64,000 bases of DNA from Pleodorina starrii (Eukaryota; Chlorophyta; Chlorophyceae; Chlamydomonadales; Volvocaceae). The notes beneath the pieces were generated by a model that worked only from the letters and a program-made list of their open reading frames with translations, was not told the origin of the DNA and did not search any database. The translations under genes were made by a program, and so were the position numbers. Positions 1 through 12,952 of the stretch are shown here, one piece after another (the stretch's first letter is position 1; every line of letters starts with the position of its first letter). Location of the stretch: assembly GCA_030267565.1 (NCBI GenBank), contig BRXU01000016.1:1692501-1756500 (forward strand), read 5' to 3'.

Positions 1-3000
1 GCCCTCCCTCGCCCGCACAACCCCACTCCCCCCCCACCACCTACCCACCCCCGCCTACCTGTCGCCACGAGCGTCACCTCGGGTCCAAACAGCTCCGGTG
101 CCAAGCCTGCGGGGTCGGGGCCGGGTCCAGGTGTGCGGGCGGGCCGGCGGGCGTGGAGGGAGAAATACGGACCGCAGTCATGGAAGCGAGGCGACGGAGG
201 CTGGATTTGAACGGCCCCGCAGGCACCCGGCTGGCCAGACCCCGCTGCGTTCACAGCCTCCGCCCCGCCCCCCATTTCCCGCCCTTGAATGCACGCACGT
301 ACGTGCAGCCCCCGCCCCGTCCCGCCCCGCTCGGCCGATCATACAGCCATACCGCCAGGGCGCGTCTGCACGGGCTTACGGAGGACCGCGCCCCTGGCCG
401 AGCGACGCAGCCCCGTTGCAGCGCCAGCCACGCAAGGGCACATGCGTACCTGCACACACGCGCGCACGCACGCACGGGCCTTTGACCCACGCACCCCACC
501 CCCACGCCCACGGGAGCGCACGCCGTCTCCGTCCCTTCGCTGCGGTAAATACATTTTTTACACCACGCCCCCGGCCCCAGCAGGCCTCACCCGGTGGCCT
601 CGCGCGCTTCGCCTCAAACAGGTTGCCCCCCGGCGGCGCGTTCTTCCGCGACCCCGCCCCCACCCCCGCCAGCGCCGACAGATCTTCCGACATCCGGAAG
701 TTGCGTCCGGGCGGCGCGCCGCAGGCGCTGTGCGGCCGCCCAGCAGCGGCGGCGCCGCCGCTGCCGCCGCCGCCACCGACGCCGCCGCTGGCGGTGTGGC
801 GACTGCGTTCCTCCCACTGCAGCGAGTGCTGGCTGCCGCCGCCGCCGCCGTCCCGGAACCAGTCCCGCAGTACGGACCGCCAGCCCGCCGCCGCCGCCGA
901 GGTGGCGGCGCCGCCGCCGCTGGACGTGCACCAGTGGTGGTTGTGGTGGCGGTAGTGGTAGGAGTGGCGGGACGAGTCCTCGGCGCCGCTGCGTGACTTG
1001 GTTGCCGCCGCCGCCGCCGCGGCGGCGGCGGCAGCGGCGCGGCGGCGGCGCAGCTCCCTGCGCATGCAGCATGTGGCAATGGCCAATGAGGAGAGCAGCG
1101 CGCCGGCTGCGGCGACGCCGATGACGATGCCGGCCAAGGCGCCCGCGGAGAGGGAGACCTGCGGGCGCAGACCCGTGGGTCCATGGGTGCAGACCCGTGG
1201 GTCAGAAGATGCAGACCCGTGGGTCCAAGGATGGGTGGATGGGCGCGACGGCGCCGGCGGGCAGGCGGGGCGGGGCGTATCCTAGGAAAGTACAGTACTA
1301 CGAGGACTTGGGCGGCGCTGGTTCGCTGGAAGATGGTGGGCTGGCTGGACGGGTCATAGGCTCATCTCATAGCCCCCCCGGTGAGAGTGGAGGTTTCGAA
1401 CCCAGGGACAGGAACCACAAGACGAAGAACGACGGCGGCGGCGGCGACAGAGGCGACGAAGGCGGCGAACGGTGGGGTGCGCGCCCCACCACCGCAACCG
1501 CAGCCGCCAACCTCCACCCGACGCGCCGAACCCCCACCAGCCACCACAGACGCCCCTGTCCCACCCCACCCCACCCCACCCCAGACCCCACCTCGCTGCG
1601 TCGTGCGTCGGCAGCTGTCGCCTCCGCCTCCGCCGCCGCCACCGCACTCGCCGCTGCACAGGTCGCCAGGATACGTGGCGCACTGCCAGCGGCGGCGGCG
1701 GCGAGCGTCAGCGCCGGCGGCCCCGTCGCCGCCGGCTCGCCGCTGGGCAGCCGCAGGCAGACGCAGTCCTGGAAGCGCCAAAAGGCCGGGTCGGCGAGCA
1801 CGACGGCGGCGCCCGGCGGCGCAAGCTGTACGAGCGCCGCCGAGTACGGCAACACTTCCGCCTGTAAGGCGTCGGCGGCGCCGGTGTCGGCGAGGAAGGG
1901 AACGCTGGCGGCGGCGGCGGTGATGGTGTTGTTGGCGGTGCCGCTGAGGTCCGCGGAGCGGTACAGCAGCGCGGGGCAGGAGTACAGTGCCCCTGCCGGC
2001 CCCAGCGTCGCTGTCGTCGTCGTGGTCGCCAGCGGCGGCGCTCCGGAACCTGAGATCAGGGTTAACAAGGTACGGCCCCAGTCAGCAAGGCCCCCCAGCG
2101 GCCCACGCAGCTGTCGGCTTCAGGATCGCTTCGCTTCGCTACAGCCGCACATCACATCCGCCCCTGGGCGGGTCTTCGGGCGCCGTGGCCGGGAGGGGGT
2201 GCCGCCTGGATCCCTCCATCGTCCATCCCACCCCACCCCATCCCCATCCCCAGTGCCTTTTTTTCAGTCCCCGCCAGCCCTGCCCCAGCAGGCATCGCGC
2301 CCTCTATAAAACCCTAAAACAACCCTAAAACCTCCTTCGGGACAGCCCTCTCTTCCCCTTCCCGTAGAGGTTCGCGGGCGGTTGGCGAGCCTCTCCATTC
2401 ACACCGATGGACATCATCCCTCGCACCCCACCCATCACAGTTTACAAACCCCCCATACGCGTCTGGGGACGCCGACAACGACGAAACCGCTGAGCTACGC
2501 GTTGCAACTCCCCAGCCCTTGGTTTCCGCGCCCGCACTCCAAAAACGCCCCTCTTCCAGCGACACCCTCCCACCCTCCCTCCCCCCGCCCCCACCCACCC
2601 ACCCACCTGCCACAAAGGTGATGCTCGCTCGAGAGGCCCTCAACTGCACCGGCAGGACACAGCCCAGGCCCGTCTCGCCTTGCTGCTGCTGCTGAACCCC
2701 GGTGGATCCGCTGCCGCTACTGCTACTGCTGCCGCTACTGCCACTGCTGCTGCCATTGTTGGCGCCGCTGGCCGCATCGGCGCCGGTATCGACGGTGGTG
2801 GTGGTGTTGGAGGCGGCATCAGGGCAGGACAGAGAGGTGTTGCGCACGTCGATCTGCGGTGCACCCCCCAGGCGGCGGCGGCGGCGGCAGTGGCGCTAGC
2901 CAGTCAGTTCCTTTGGCCGGTTCGGTTCCTGGACTTATCAACCGTCGACAGCCATGCCCCATGCGTGCGTGAGTGGGGGTCATCACACCGGCAGCCGCCC

Positions 3001-5038
3001 GACCCGACCTCGGCCCTGACGCCCTGACCTGCGGATTCGGTCAACCACCACCACCACCACCAGCTGCTGCTGCTGCTGCTGCTGCTCCGGCGGCAGAGAC
3101 CCACATCCAATTGGCGCCGAGGTGGGCCATCAGGACCATCGGCCACCCTTGTGTTGCGCTCCACTGTCGGATGGATCAACCGACCCTGGCTCCGGCTCTG
3201 ACCCTGGCTCTGGCCAGCCCAATCAGAGCCAATCCGCCTCAACCCACCACCCCAAAGCCCCAGCCGCCACCCGTCAGGGCCCCAGTCCATATCCCCCAAC
3301 TCCCCAACTCCGCTCCGCCCCTCACCTCCACAAGGCCCGCCAACAGCAGCAGGCTGGGCGGCAGCTGGCCTTGGAGGCCTGGACAGGGGAGGACCGGGGG
3401 GGGGGGGGTAACACTGGTATGAGACCGCAGCGGTCGGGGGGGGGGGGCGAAGCGAAGCAGAGACGGACGGAGCAGAGAGAGTGGATTGCCCCGCCCGGCA
3501 CCGCGGCGAAGGGGCTACCCGGCCCGGCCCGGCCCCGCAAAGCACCAGGGAGAGCACCGAGGTGGGGGCGCTGCTGCCTCCGCAACGAGGCAGCAGCCCC
3601 GAGCCGTCGAGGAAAGGCGAGGGGCGCCGGGAGGTGTGTCTGGCCGGGGGGGGGCCCTCTCGCCCACCCCTGCCGCGGCCGCGGCCCTTGGAGAGGCGGC
3701 GGCGCGGCGGCCCGCAGCGGGCTGCCGCGGCGTTGGCGTCGGCGGCTACGGCGGCGTGCATTCGGACACTCCCTCTCCCGCCCACCCGTCCGAAACCCCG
3801 CCACGGCCCGCCGCCCCCGCCCCCGCCATCATCGCCTTGACCCTCAACTCGACCCACAAGTCCATATCCACACCCACACCCGCACCCACACCCACCACCT
3901 CCGCACCGGGATTGTCCGCCAGCACCAGCACCTCCGGCGCCAGGTCAGAGAGGTTGTGCGGCAGTGTGCCCGCCAGGCCCAGGCCCCGCAGCAGCAGCGC
4001 CATGAGCGCGCCCTCGCGCCTGCAGGGCCGCGTGGCCTGGGGATGGGGGGAAGAGGGGCAGCGGGAGGGAGTGGAGAGGGTTGTGCGGTGTTTTTTCTCT
4101 GGATGCCTTATATGCGGCATTCGCACCAATGTGCAGCAGCAACCAGCCCCTTTGGTGGCCATGGAAGGGCAATAGGGTGGAGAGGCAGAGGCCAAATGGA
4201 AGTGGGTGGGAGGGCGGCCGCGGCGTGGCAACCAAGGCTGGGGTGCCGGCGGCGTCCAACGGAGGCGGGGGCAGCGGCAGCGCATGGGATGGCAACGGCG
4301 AGGGTAACAGGCAGCTGCGGCGGCGGCAGCCGCCGCAATGGAATAAGAAATGGTGGAAGGAGGCGCTGAGGGTGCAGCAGCAGCAGCAGCGTCGCCGGCC
4401 GTCGTTGCGACAGCCGTCGCAGCAGCAGCGGCAGCGTTTCGCTCAGCCCAAGCCCTGCTAGGCAGGCCATACCTCAACTACCGTGTACGACAAGGTGGTT
4501 GCGTTGTCTGCCGCTGACGTGGCGCAGCAGACGACACCTGCAGAGTGGGGAGGAGGATCGGGGGAGGGGATGTCATCGGGGGCGTCCAGGGAGGCATTGA
4601 GCTCAGGTGGCCGTGGGAAGGGAAGGGGGGCGAGATAGCGGCTGCCTGCCCTGGGAACTGCATCATGCAGGGGGTGGGAGCTGCAGCATAAAAGGGGTAG
4701 GAGAGACAAAAGGAGTGGCAGCAGCCACAGGGGTGTGGATCTCACCTGTCCAGCTGCAGGGGTCCGTAGAAGCGTCCCACTTGGCAGCCCCCTGGGGGAG
4801 GGTCCATCTCTCCCCGCCCGTTGACGAATGCAGATTGAGTAAGGCATCCCTGAATCATTGGGGCAGATGTTAGGTACTCGTTATGCTGGCTGGTATTACC
4901 CCAAAGCGCTTGCGTGGGCACATACCTCAAGAATCCACCGCTGGCCGCTTCTGGGGCCGCCTCCTGGGCTTGCACCAAAGCCAACGAACAAGTAAATAGA
5001 ACGAAAAGGAATGCCCTGCTGTGTGCATTGGCTTTCAT
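1..5038 (-). CDS. Receptor-like transmembrane protein, probable kinase, 3' part missing (runs off left edge)
   Basis: Multi-exon gene read on the minus strand. The start ATG at 5038 opens a signal peptide (MKANAHSRAFLFVLFTCSLA, then LVQAQ). Exons supported by frame and splice sites: 5038-4746 (possibly interrupted by a short GTATGT...CAG intron near 4919-4835), about 4607-4474, 4024-3908 and 3372-3328 with LRR-like text (LRGLGLAGTLPHNLSDL; LQGQLPPSLLLLAGL), about 2890-2606 (Asn/Ser/Thr-rich, many N-glycosylation sites), about 2120-1600 (Ala/Thr-rich), and 1158-596 with a transmembrane helix (AGIVIGVAAAGALLSSLAIA) followed by CC and a basic stretch [13 protein letters not shown] final exon near 110-60 reads LAPELFGPEVTLVAT, the kind of juxta-kinase text that precedes the P-loop in algal membrane kinases. 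Inference: an extracellular sensor coupled to a cytoplasmic kinase; the kinase itself is not in the window. Some internal exon borders are uncertain. Confidence 0.6.
1167..1216. repeat. Triple palindromic motif GACCCGTGGGTC in an intron
   Basis: Three copies of the 12-bp palindrome GACCCGTGGGTC lie within about 50 bp (near 1169, 1193 and 1212), each preceded by GCA. Single copies or one-base variants (GACCCATGGGTC, GACCCACGGGTC) recur near 11801, 15889, 32334, 32362 and 49491. The three here sit just upstream of the transmembrane exon of the left-edge gene (minus strand). Confidence 0.6.
2308..2333. repeat. Interstitial telomere-like motif (CCCTAAAA)
   Basis: Two near-adjacent CCCTAAAA units in a short run, the complement of the TTTTAGGG telomere repeat of Chlamydomonas. 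Located in an intron of the left-edge gene. Confidence 0.6.
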
Positions 5039-7277
5039 TCGTAGACGGGGCCTGTCCGCCCGCAATGTAAACGTTACAAAGATTTTTGTATGGACGTTGC
5101 CGCGCTCCCGCAGCGCAAGAAGTCACATGGTCATTATGCCTCAACTTGCGCCCAACCAATTACAGGGTGCGAAAAGCTGTAGGCGCATAGACTGGTTACA
5201 ACCCGCAGGAAACCCCCTTGTGTCCATCGTGATCGTGGGCAGCCATCTAGTCCTGTGCTAGGAGATATGCTTCCTTGTGGCCCTCTCTTGCACGTTAATT
5301 TTCGGTGTCACAGCAGTACAGCCTATGGGGGCGCTCCCATGAGGACTCCTTGGGTTACTCAAGCAGATCGCACAGTTATATTTTGCGCATCAAGACACTT
5401 GTAGCAGGAAAGACCAGGACGCATGATCTCCTTGTGGTTGAGAGTTGGTTGGAGGTAAACGGGCTTTGTCTACGACTGGGTTAAAGTTTTTGTCTTTTTG
5501 AAGCGCGACCAAGATTAATTTCAGTCGTTTCTCAATGCCAGGTCTCATTTATGTCCCATATTACGCCCATGGCTGCAGTAATTGTTCCGGTTATCAAGGT
5601 TAAGTGATCGCAGGGGTATTACACTGAACATGCATCCACATGACCAACAAAGACGCTGATCGGAGCTCGTCACCCCATATCTCCAATCCGCGAGAAGCTA
5701 TTGGCGCACAGGCCCTCAACGGGCGCAAGCTGCTACACTGCCGAGGAATGCGGCGGCGGTCGACTGAGTGATCCCATGCAAGTGGATGGGAGGGCAGACT
5801 ACGTCTGAACGGCATTTCGTGTCATGGCATCACGTCTTGCCAGGGTTGGTGTAGAGTATCATCATATACATGGAAAGGGCAAGGGACAGGGGTGACGTGG
5901 CCATGTGGGACGAGCGATCTCTTCGTCAGCCGGTCACGCTTTCCTGCAAGGAATAACGCACACACGCACACGCACATTCATGCCGCGCTCCTCGAGGCCG
6001 CTCTGACATCCCTCCGCCATGCCGGTAATCCCCGCTGGCCCCGCAAGGAGAGACCCTCACGCCATCCGGGGCGAGGCACCGGCAGTCACCAGCTCGCCGC
6101 CGCCGCCGCCGCAACCGCAGCTGGGCACAGCAGGGCAACCCGAGCGGCTTGACACACAGAGAAACGATGCCCGCTTCCGCTACGCAGCAGCGGCCACAGG
6201 CACAGCCACTCGCCTGCCCTCTTGCAGATCGAGGTCCGAGCGCGCGCGCACGCGCCACACCCGTCCCCTATGCGCCGTAAACCGCACCTGCCGTAAACCG
6301 CACCTGCGATTGGATCTCGTTGCACGGCCCTTCCACCTGGGCCTGCGACGTCGCGCCATGCGGATGGTGAGGTGCTCGCGGATGTGTCACACGCTTAATC
6401 CATTTACAGGCGCACCGCACCGCACCCAACACAACACGACGGTATCCGCGTGTCGCAGCCTCGGAACGGGCGACAGCGGGCAACGTGACGCCCTTGTGCG
6501 TGTGTATGTGTGTGGAGGGTTTGAGCGGCATATGTTTGTTCGTGTGTGTGTTTATTGCGAGTATGTTCCGAGCAATCACCACTTTTTTTTGCACGTTGCA
6601 CGCGGTGCTTCCCTGCCCGCTTCGGAGCATGGGGCGTACTGCACTTGACCGCCGTACTCCGTTGTTCTTTCGCCGCGCCCGCCTGTCGTAACAGCCAGTT
6701 GCCTCACCGACGCCGAAGACGCACCGTCTTGATCTTAACTTCTCAGGGTTTCATACACATATACATATAAGGACACCGGAGAACGACACTGTATCTACAC
6801 TGTACATACGGCATCATCCAAGAATTCATAATTGTGGACAGCAAACTTTCGGGGTTGAGCCAGCCAGCGAGCCAGGCTGTCATGGCCGGCAGCATGAGAT
6901 TGCGGTTACGTCCACGCACGCGCGCACACATACATGTGGGCGACAGCCTCGGCGAGCTCTACCCCGCACCCCCGAACTACCCACCAGCACGCCGCACGGG
7001 TACCACGGGCCCCACCAGCCGGGCCCTCGCCACGCCCCAAGCGCTCCTATTACCACCCCAGACGCGAGATACGGTACGTGTATGCGTATGGGGGAAGAAG
7101 GTGTGGGGGGATCGCCCAGAAGCAGCCAGCCAGGGGACATTGGCGGGGGAGGGCGGGGCGGGGGGCTCCACCCGGCCAAGCACGGACCCCACGGATACCC
7201 TCTACGGGGCCCCTCCGCACCGCACGCAGAACAGCGGGCTGGCTGCGAGCATCAGGCAAAGAGGCACGGCCACTACC
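5039..7277. other. Intergenic: promoter side of the left-edge gene and 3' side of EXD2
   Basis: No convincing coding exon. The part from about 5040 to 5900 is clearly lower in GC than the genes and lies directly upstream of the minus-strand gene that starts at 5038, so it probably holds its promoter. The part from 7277 down to about 6400 would be the EXD2 3' untranslated region; a TGTAA polyadenylation-type signal (minus strand) is present near 6406-6410. GT- and CA-rich runs occur near 5960, 6500 and 6930. Confidence 0.5.
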
Positions 7278-10200
7278 CTATCCATCCTCCTCCTCCTGCC
7301 CTTCCAGCCCCTCCTCCTCCTCCGCCTCCTCCTCCTGCCCTTCCGGCCCCTCCTCCGTCTCGTCCTCCGCCTCCTCCTCCGTCGTCGCCGTCGGCCCCCT
7401 CCCCCCCGCCTGCTGCCTCCCCGCCACCTCCTCGCCCGCCTCGGAGCTGTTGGCCACCCGCGCGTCGACCCGCCAGTGTCGCGGCATGAAGCGCGGTCGC
7501 ATGGAGTCCAGAAAGTGCTGCCGCCATCCGCGAATGAAGAGCTCCAGACTGTCACGACCGCCCAGCGCTCCGACCACCAACTCCGCGTGACTGCGCCTGC
7601 AGAGTGCAGCCACACACACACACACATACACACATGCACGGCTGGCTGGCTGGCTCAACACATGCGCGGGCACGCAGCACACGTACACGTACACGCGTTT
7701 CGGTGGTTTCGGGGCCGAGCCGTCGGGTCAAGGGACGACGCGGACCAGCCAGAGGTGTCACCGCCCACCCCGCCGCTCCGCTCCTGCGGCCTCTCCGCCC
7801 CTTCCGCCCACCCTCGCCCTCCCAGAAGCCTTTCCTGGCAAAAGGCCCGGTCCCCCTCCGCGACCGTTTCCCACCGTTGCGCCCTGCCCCACTCCGCTCC
7901 GCCCTGCCCCACTCCGCTCCGCCCCGCTCCGGCCCTCCGCCCCCCCCCCGCACCAGTTTTCGTCCGCCGTGCGCGGGTCCACGTCGGCCGCCTGCCGCAC
8001 CAGCGCCCCATCCACCGCCTCCACCTCCACACCAAAGTGCTGAGCCAGCAGGCCCTCCAGCTCCCGCCGCCGAGCGGGCGGGATCACCACCTGCGGCGGG
8101 GGGCGCGGGCATGTGCGGCGGTCACGGGTGCGGTGCGGTGCGGGGGTCATGAGGGGTGGTGTGCTGGTGTCTGCGCTAACGACTGCGGTCACGGGTGCGA
8201 TCAGAACTCGGAGCGTCGGAACCTCGGAAGTAACACTGAACTGGTTCCTTAGGTACCGGTTGCAGCGGCCAGGGCCCCCCTAGGAAGGGATGGTATCCAG
8301 AAATGCACCTGGGGGCAGGAGGAGGAGGAGGTGCAGGTGCAGCAGCAGGTGAAGTGCAGACAGTCGGGGCCCCCGCAGCGACGGAACAGACGCACAGCCG
8401 CGAATGAGATGGTGGGTCGTGGAGGGGGCAGGGCAGGGCAGGGCAGGGGAGGGGAGGGGAGGGGCACTTGCCTTGGTGTTGGCCAGCGCCCTCCCCGCGC
8501 TGCGCACCGCCCCCAGGTTGGAGCTGTATCGAAACTTGGCGGCGGTGGCTGCACCCAGCGGGGCGGCGAAGTGGGCCCCCAGCGCTTCCATGCGCCGCTG
8601 GTCGGTCACGCTGCAGGCCTGCAGGTGCGGCCAGGGGGACAGCCGGGGGCAGCGCCGGCGGCCATACACACACGCGTGTACACGTATACAGGTATACACG
8701 TATACACGCGTAATTGTATGTACAGGTTCGCTCGCGCAAGCCACCACCAGCAGCAGCAGCAGCAGCAGCAGACCGCAGAGACCGGCCCGTGGGTCGCGGC
8801 ATCAGCCACCCCACCCCACCCCAAGCCCCTAATCCCTCCTCCGCCTCCGCCTCCGCCTCGGCACCACCCCCCGGGCTCCCCTGCCGCCCCTCCCCCGTGG
8901 CCGTACCTTGTGGCAGGGCGGGCACATGAGCACAATGTCGTGGCTGAGGTGGCTCTTCATGGCGGGCGGGAAGTGCTGCCGGTAGCAGTGCGGGACCACG
9001 CTGTGGCGCAGGTACTCGCCGCCAGCGCCGCACACACAGCAGCGGTTCTCCTTGTCCGACTGGCAGGGCAAGGGGGGGGGGGGCAGGGGCAGTCGGGGCA
9101 GGTCGGGGGAAGTCAGGGCAGGGCAGGTCAGGTCAGGGGCAGGTTGGGGCAGGTCGGGGGAGGTCAGGTCCGGGGCAGGTCGGGGGAGGTCCGGGGGCAG
9201 GTGATGAAGCGAGGGGGGGAGCAAGGAGGGGGAGATGACGACGGCGACGACGCGGCAAGGTCGCCCATCCACCCCGCCACCCGCCCACCCCGTCACGCAC
9301 AAACGCACACACCCAGCCCGCCCTGAACCCTCCCCCCTCCCGGGCCCCCCTCCACCCCGTTACCCACCCACCAGGTAGTATTCGTCGTCCGCATGGCCGC
9401 GCCCCCGGGGCTCGAAGTTGAGCTGGATGGTGGTGGGGTTCTCCGAAACCACCCTCGCCAGGCCTCTCTGCAGGTACCAGGACACCTTCTTGGCGCCACA
9501 CGTGCACAACACCTCGCCATCGGGGGCCTGAGGAGGAGGGGAGAGGTGGGCAGGGGAGGGGGAGAGGTGGGCGGGGAGGGGAGGGGAGGGGGAGAGGTGG
9601 GCGGGGCGGGGAGGGTAGGGGACGGGGAGAGGTGGGCGGGGCGGGGAGGGGAGGGGGAGAGGTGGGCGGGGAGGGGAGGGGAGGGGGAGAGGTGGGCGGG
9701 GAGGGGAGGGAGGGGGAGAGGTGGGCGGGGAGGGGAGGGGAGGGGGAGAGGTGGGCGGGGAGGGGAGGGGACAGGTGGGCGGCTAGTCGCGACCAGGTTG
9801 GGGCCGATCGGCACCATGAAGGGCTCCAGGAAGGACAAAGAAGCAGGAACGGATGCGGATACGTATTAGCGGATGAGCGTGCCGCACCGCACCTCACCGC
9901 ATAGCTGAAGGCAATGGTTTGGAAAAGAGAGAGACACACACAAAGCGCTGTCCGCAGCGCCGCAGCGCAAGTCGATGAGCCCATGCCGACAAACTGTTGA
10001 GCGTGGTGGTGGTGGTGGTGGTGGGAGTCCACGCGCAGAAAAAGCCGTAAGTGTATTTGTGGTGTTGTGTGTTTGTGTTGTGTGTTTGTGATGCGGTCTT
10101 TGTCTTCGCGTTGTGTTTGTGATGTACCTATAAACCCATCCTCACCAGCAGCCTGCAGTTCTCATACAGCACCGACTTGCGGGTTTGAAGCTTCCGCTCC

Positions 10201-12780
10201 TTCCGCCGCCGCCCGGCCGGAACCCCGCCACCGCCACCGCCGCCTCCACCCCCCACGCCGCCGCCACCGGCGCCCCCAGCTGCCTGGCCCGTCACGGTCG
10301 GCCGCCCCAGCGCCGACGGAGCGGCGGCTTTGGCACCCGGCGGTGCCGGGCCCGGTGCCTTGTCCACTCGCTTCTTGGTCTTGATGGTGTTGAATACGTC
10401 CAGGAAGGGCGCCACGAAGTCCAGTAGCGACGCCGAGTCGTCGCAGACCGAGGCTGAGGCTTGGGCCGGTCCGCCGCTGGGCCGCTGCTCTCCCTCCCGG
10501 CCCACCGAAGCCGCCGACTGCTGTTGCTGCTGTTGCTGCTGTTGCTCTGGGCGCGGCCCTTGCGATCCTGGCTGCTGTGGTTGCTGTCCTTGCGACAGCT
10601 GCGCCGGGGTCAGCGGCAGCAGCTGCAGCTGCAGCGGCTGCGGCTGCGGCTGCCGGTCGATGCGGTGTCGGCGGTGCAGTTCGCACAGCAGCTCCCGGGA
10701 CAGCCAGGCGTCGTGGGCTGCGTAGGCGACCTGGGGTAAAAAGGAAAACCGCAGCGGAGAAGGAGACGGGGAGAGGCGGGTCAGCGTCAGCGTCAGTGTC
10801 AGCGGGAGGGGCCGGCGAGGCGGGGCAGCAGGAAGGTGACGGCAACGGCGCCCGTGTGGGTGTGTGTGTGGGGGGGGGGGGCGGGGGGCGGGTAGACGGC
10901 TGGGGCCGGGGGCGGAGGGCAAGCCCCAGGACGAGTCATCCACCTCCTCCCCCACCTCCATTCCTGCCCCTCCGTCTGCGCCCGGGTACCTCCCCCCTCC
11001 ACCCACCCACCCGCCCCCCGCGGCACCGCCTCGCCGCGCACGCAGCAGCGCTCCTCGCGGCCCGGGCAACGGGTTCCGCCTCCCGCTCCGCCCCCATCCC
11101 ACACCTCAACCCGCCCCACACCCGCCCCACACACCTCCGTCCTATCGCTGCCATGCCATCGTTTCTACCCCCACACCCGCCCCACACCCGCCTCCATCCC
11201 ACCCCACACCCGCCCCACACACCTGCCCCTCCTGCAGCTGCCCCTCCGCCCCCCAGTGGCTCCTCTGCGCCGACTTATCCAGCTCCCGACCCAGCAGCGC
11301 GGAGCTGAGGGCGCGCAGGCTGCCCCCACCGGCCAGGCAGTGGGGAGCCACGCACTGAGCCACCAGCCGCACATCCACAGCGCCACGGACCTTTGGGGGG
11401 GTGGGTGAGAGGGGGGGGGGTTCAGGGAGTGATATGCTCCTTAATCTAACAATGAGACACTGCAGAGAGGGGGGAATTGGAAGGTGGGTGGGTGGGTGGG
11501 TGAGGAGGCGGGGAGGAGGAGGGGAATTCGAAGTCGGGGAGCGGAGGAGAGGCGGACACGGGGTTGCCCCTGACAGCCAGCCATGAAGGGGTGCAGGGCG
11601 AGACCGGGTTTGGCCTTGCTGGCGCACATGACAGGGCGCAGGCGCAATCATACGGGGGACAGAGCAAAAGTCCCACAAACGAAATAGAATACGCTTTTGC
11701 GTGTACACGCTCGTGCCGTACGTCATTCCCCGCACCTTCACGCCGAAGTCGCGCTCCAGCCGCCGCACATCCTCCTGGATCCCGACGCCGGCCTTGATGA
11801 CCCGTGGGTCCGTCAGCAGCCGCACCACCTCCGCCGGCAACAGCCCCGCCGCCGGCCTCTCAACCGCCGCCGCCGCAACAGCAGCAGCAGCTGCTGCTCC
11901 CTGGGTGGGGCCGGGCAGGCCGGCCGCCTCCGGCTCCGCGACACCGCAGCAGTCCTTTGCCCCTTGGTCTTCATCCCCGCCGGGACTCCCGCTCCGGCCA
12001 CCGGCAACCCCGCCGGGGGGCTGCAGGATCCAGCACCGCCGCGCAGACGACAGCTGCAGCACGGAGATGCTGCGACCACATGCCGTACACACATACACAC
12101 ACACGTGTGAGGGGACGCGACGCGGCATGGCATGGCGCGGGCGGCGGACGGCGACGGAAGGGGCGGCGGCGGTGAGGCTCGAGAGTCAAGACGCGGGAAA
12201 GCGACGGAAGGAAAGCAAGCGGCTGCAAGAGAAAAGGAAAAGACTCTCACCGGTGGCGCACCCCCGGCTGCAGCTCCGGCTCCCACTCCGCATCCAGCCC
12301 CACCACCGCCTCCGAGCCCAGCTCGCGACCGAGCGCGGCGATGGAGTCGGCCGTCGCCGCCGCCGCCGCCGTCGGCGCGTGCCGCAGATCGATCAGGTGC
12401 ACCTCCAGGAGCTCTCCGGATGACTTGCGGCCGTCAACATCCGCCGCCGCTAACGTTACCGCAGGCGCGGCTGGCGCCGCCAGCGCCGCCGCCAGCCCAA
12501 GCTCTTCGCCGCCCTCGGACACCAGGTTTGGCTCGTGGGTAGCTGCTGCTGCTGCGGCGGCGGCGGCGGGTTCCGCAACGGTGGAGGATCCCGGCCGCTT
12601 CGGCGGCAGGGCCACGAGCCGCACGGTGCAGCGGCCGGGGCCGCCGGCGAGAGGGCTCTGACGCGCCGTAGCGGGCTGGGAGCCCCGACGGGGCGGCGGT
12701 GGCGGCAGGCGCAGGCCTGCGAGGACGGGCCCTGAGACAGCCCGCAGCGCGCGCAGGCACGGCCCGGAGACCGCCGCCAT
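7278..12780 (-). CDS. EXD2: EXD2-type 3'-5' exonuclease domain protein, complete, nine exons
   Basis: Exons 12780-12251, 12069-11736, 11390-11223, 10730-10146, 9527-9372, 9059-8907, 8618-8472, 8090-7954 and 7596-7278 join in frame (2,529 nt, 842 aa, TAG stop). The start at 12780 gives an Arg/Pro-rich N-terminus like an organelle presequence. DEDDy exonuclease motifs follow in order: VVGLDAEWEPE (ExoI), KAGVGIQEDVRRLERDFGVK (ExoII), and VAYAAHDAWLSREL (ExoIII, with the Tyr and Asp). A long Gln/Gly-rich insert leads to the family's C-terminal region: APDGEVLCTCGAKKVSWYLQ, NRCCVCGAGGEYLRHSVVPH, SHLSHDIVLMCPPCHK and GWRQHFLDSMRPRFMPRHW, the same order as in animal EXD2. The tail is Glu-rich. Known for the family: 3'-5' nuclease tied to DNA end resection and to mitochondrial or translational roles. 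Intron 7 uses a GC-AG donor. Confidence in family is high, in organelle targeting low. Confidence 0.92.
9531..9776. repeat. G-rich minisatellite in EXD2 intron 4
   Basis: Degenerate tandem units of roughly 30 bp built from GGTGGGCGGGGAGGGG and GGAGGGGGAGA (plus strand). On the sense strand this is a C/T-rich tract immediately upstream of the acceptor of the exon at 9527, so it may double as a very long polypyrimidine tract. Confidence 0.75.
11421..11468 (-). repeat. Intronic element family A, copy 1 (EXD2 intron 2)
   Basis: Plus-strand core AGGGAGTGATATGCTCC at 11424-11440, then an A/T-rich link and ATGAGACACTGCAGAG. Read in the gene's sense (minus) direction it runs TGTCTCATT, A/T link, GGAGCATATCACTCCCT, then a C-rich tract to the acceptor at about 11391. 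One of six copies in the window. Confidence 0.8.
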
Positions 12781-12952
12781 CCGCGCGAAGAGTCCGAATC
12801 GCCAAGAAAGGTAGAATGTGACGATGCCACAAGACGCTGCTGTTGCTGCCTGGCCGCGGAGGCGCGCGCCGCGATGCCGCCGCAAGGAGCCGCTGCGGGT
12901 TGCCCGGGCGAGGCCAGAGCTCGGGACGGCCGCAACGCCGTCCGTGACGGTG

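Noticed and set aside
1380..1410. Possible tRNA T-arm (GGTTTCGAACCC)
   Set aside because: The flanking bases do not form a T-stem and no matching acceptor, D or anticodon arm is present.
6834..8252. Long plus-strand frame of 472 codons
   Set aside because: It overlaps several well-supported EXD2 exons on the opposite strand and has Pro/Arg composition typical of a shadow frame in GC-rich DNA.
9780..9838. Extra EXD2 exon reading EPFMVPIGPNLVATS
   Set aside because: The exon before it (ending ENCRLL) joins directly in frame to APDGEVLCTC, as in known EXD2 proteins, so no exon is needed here.
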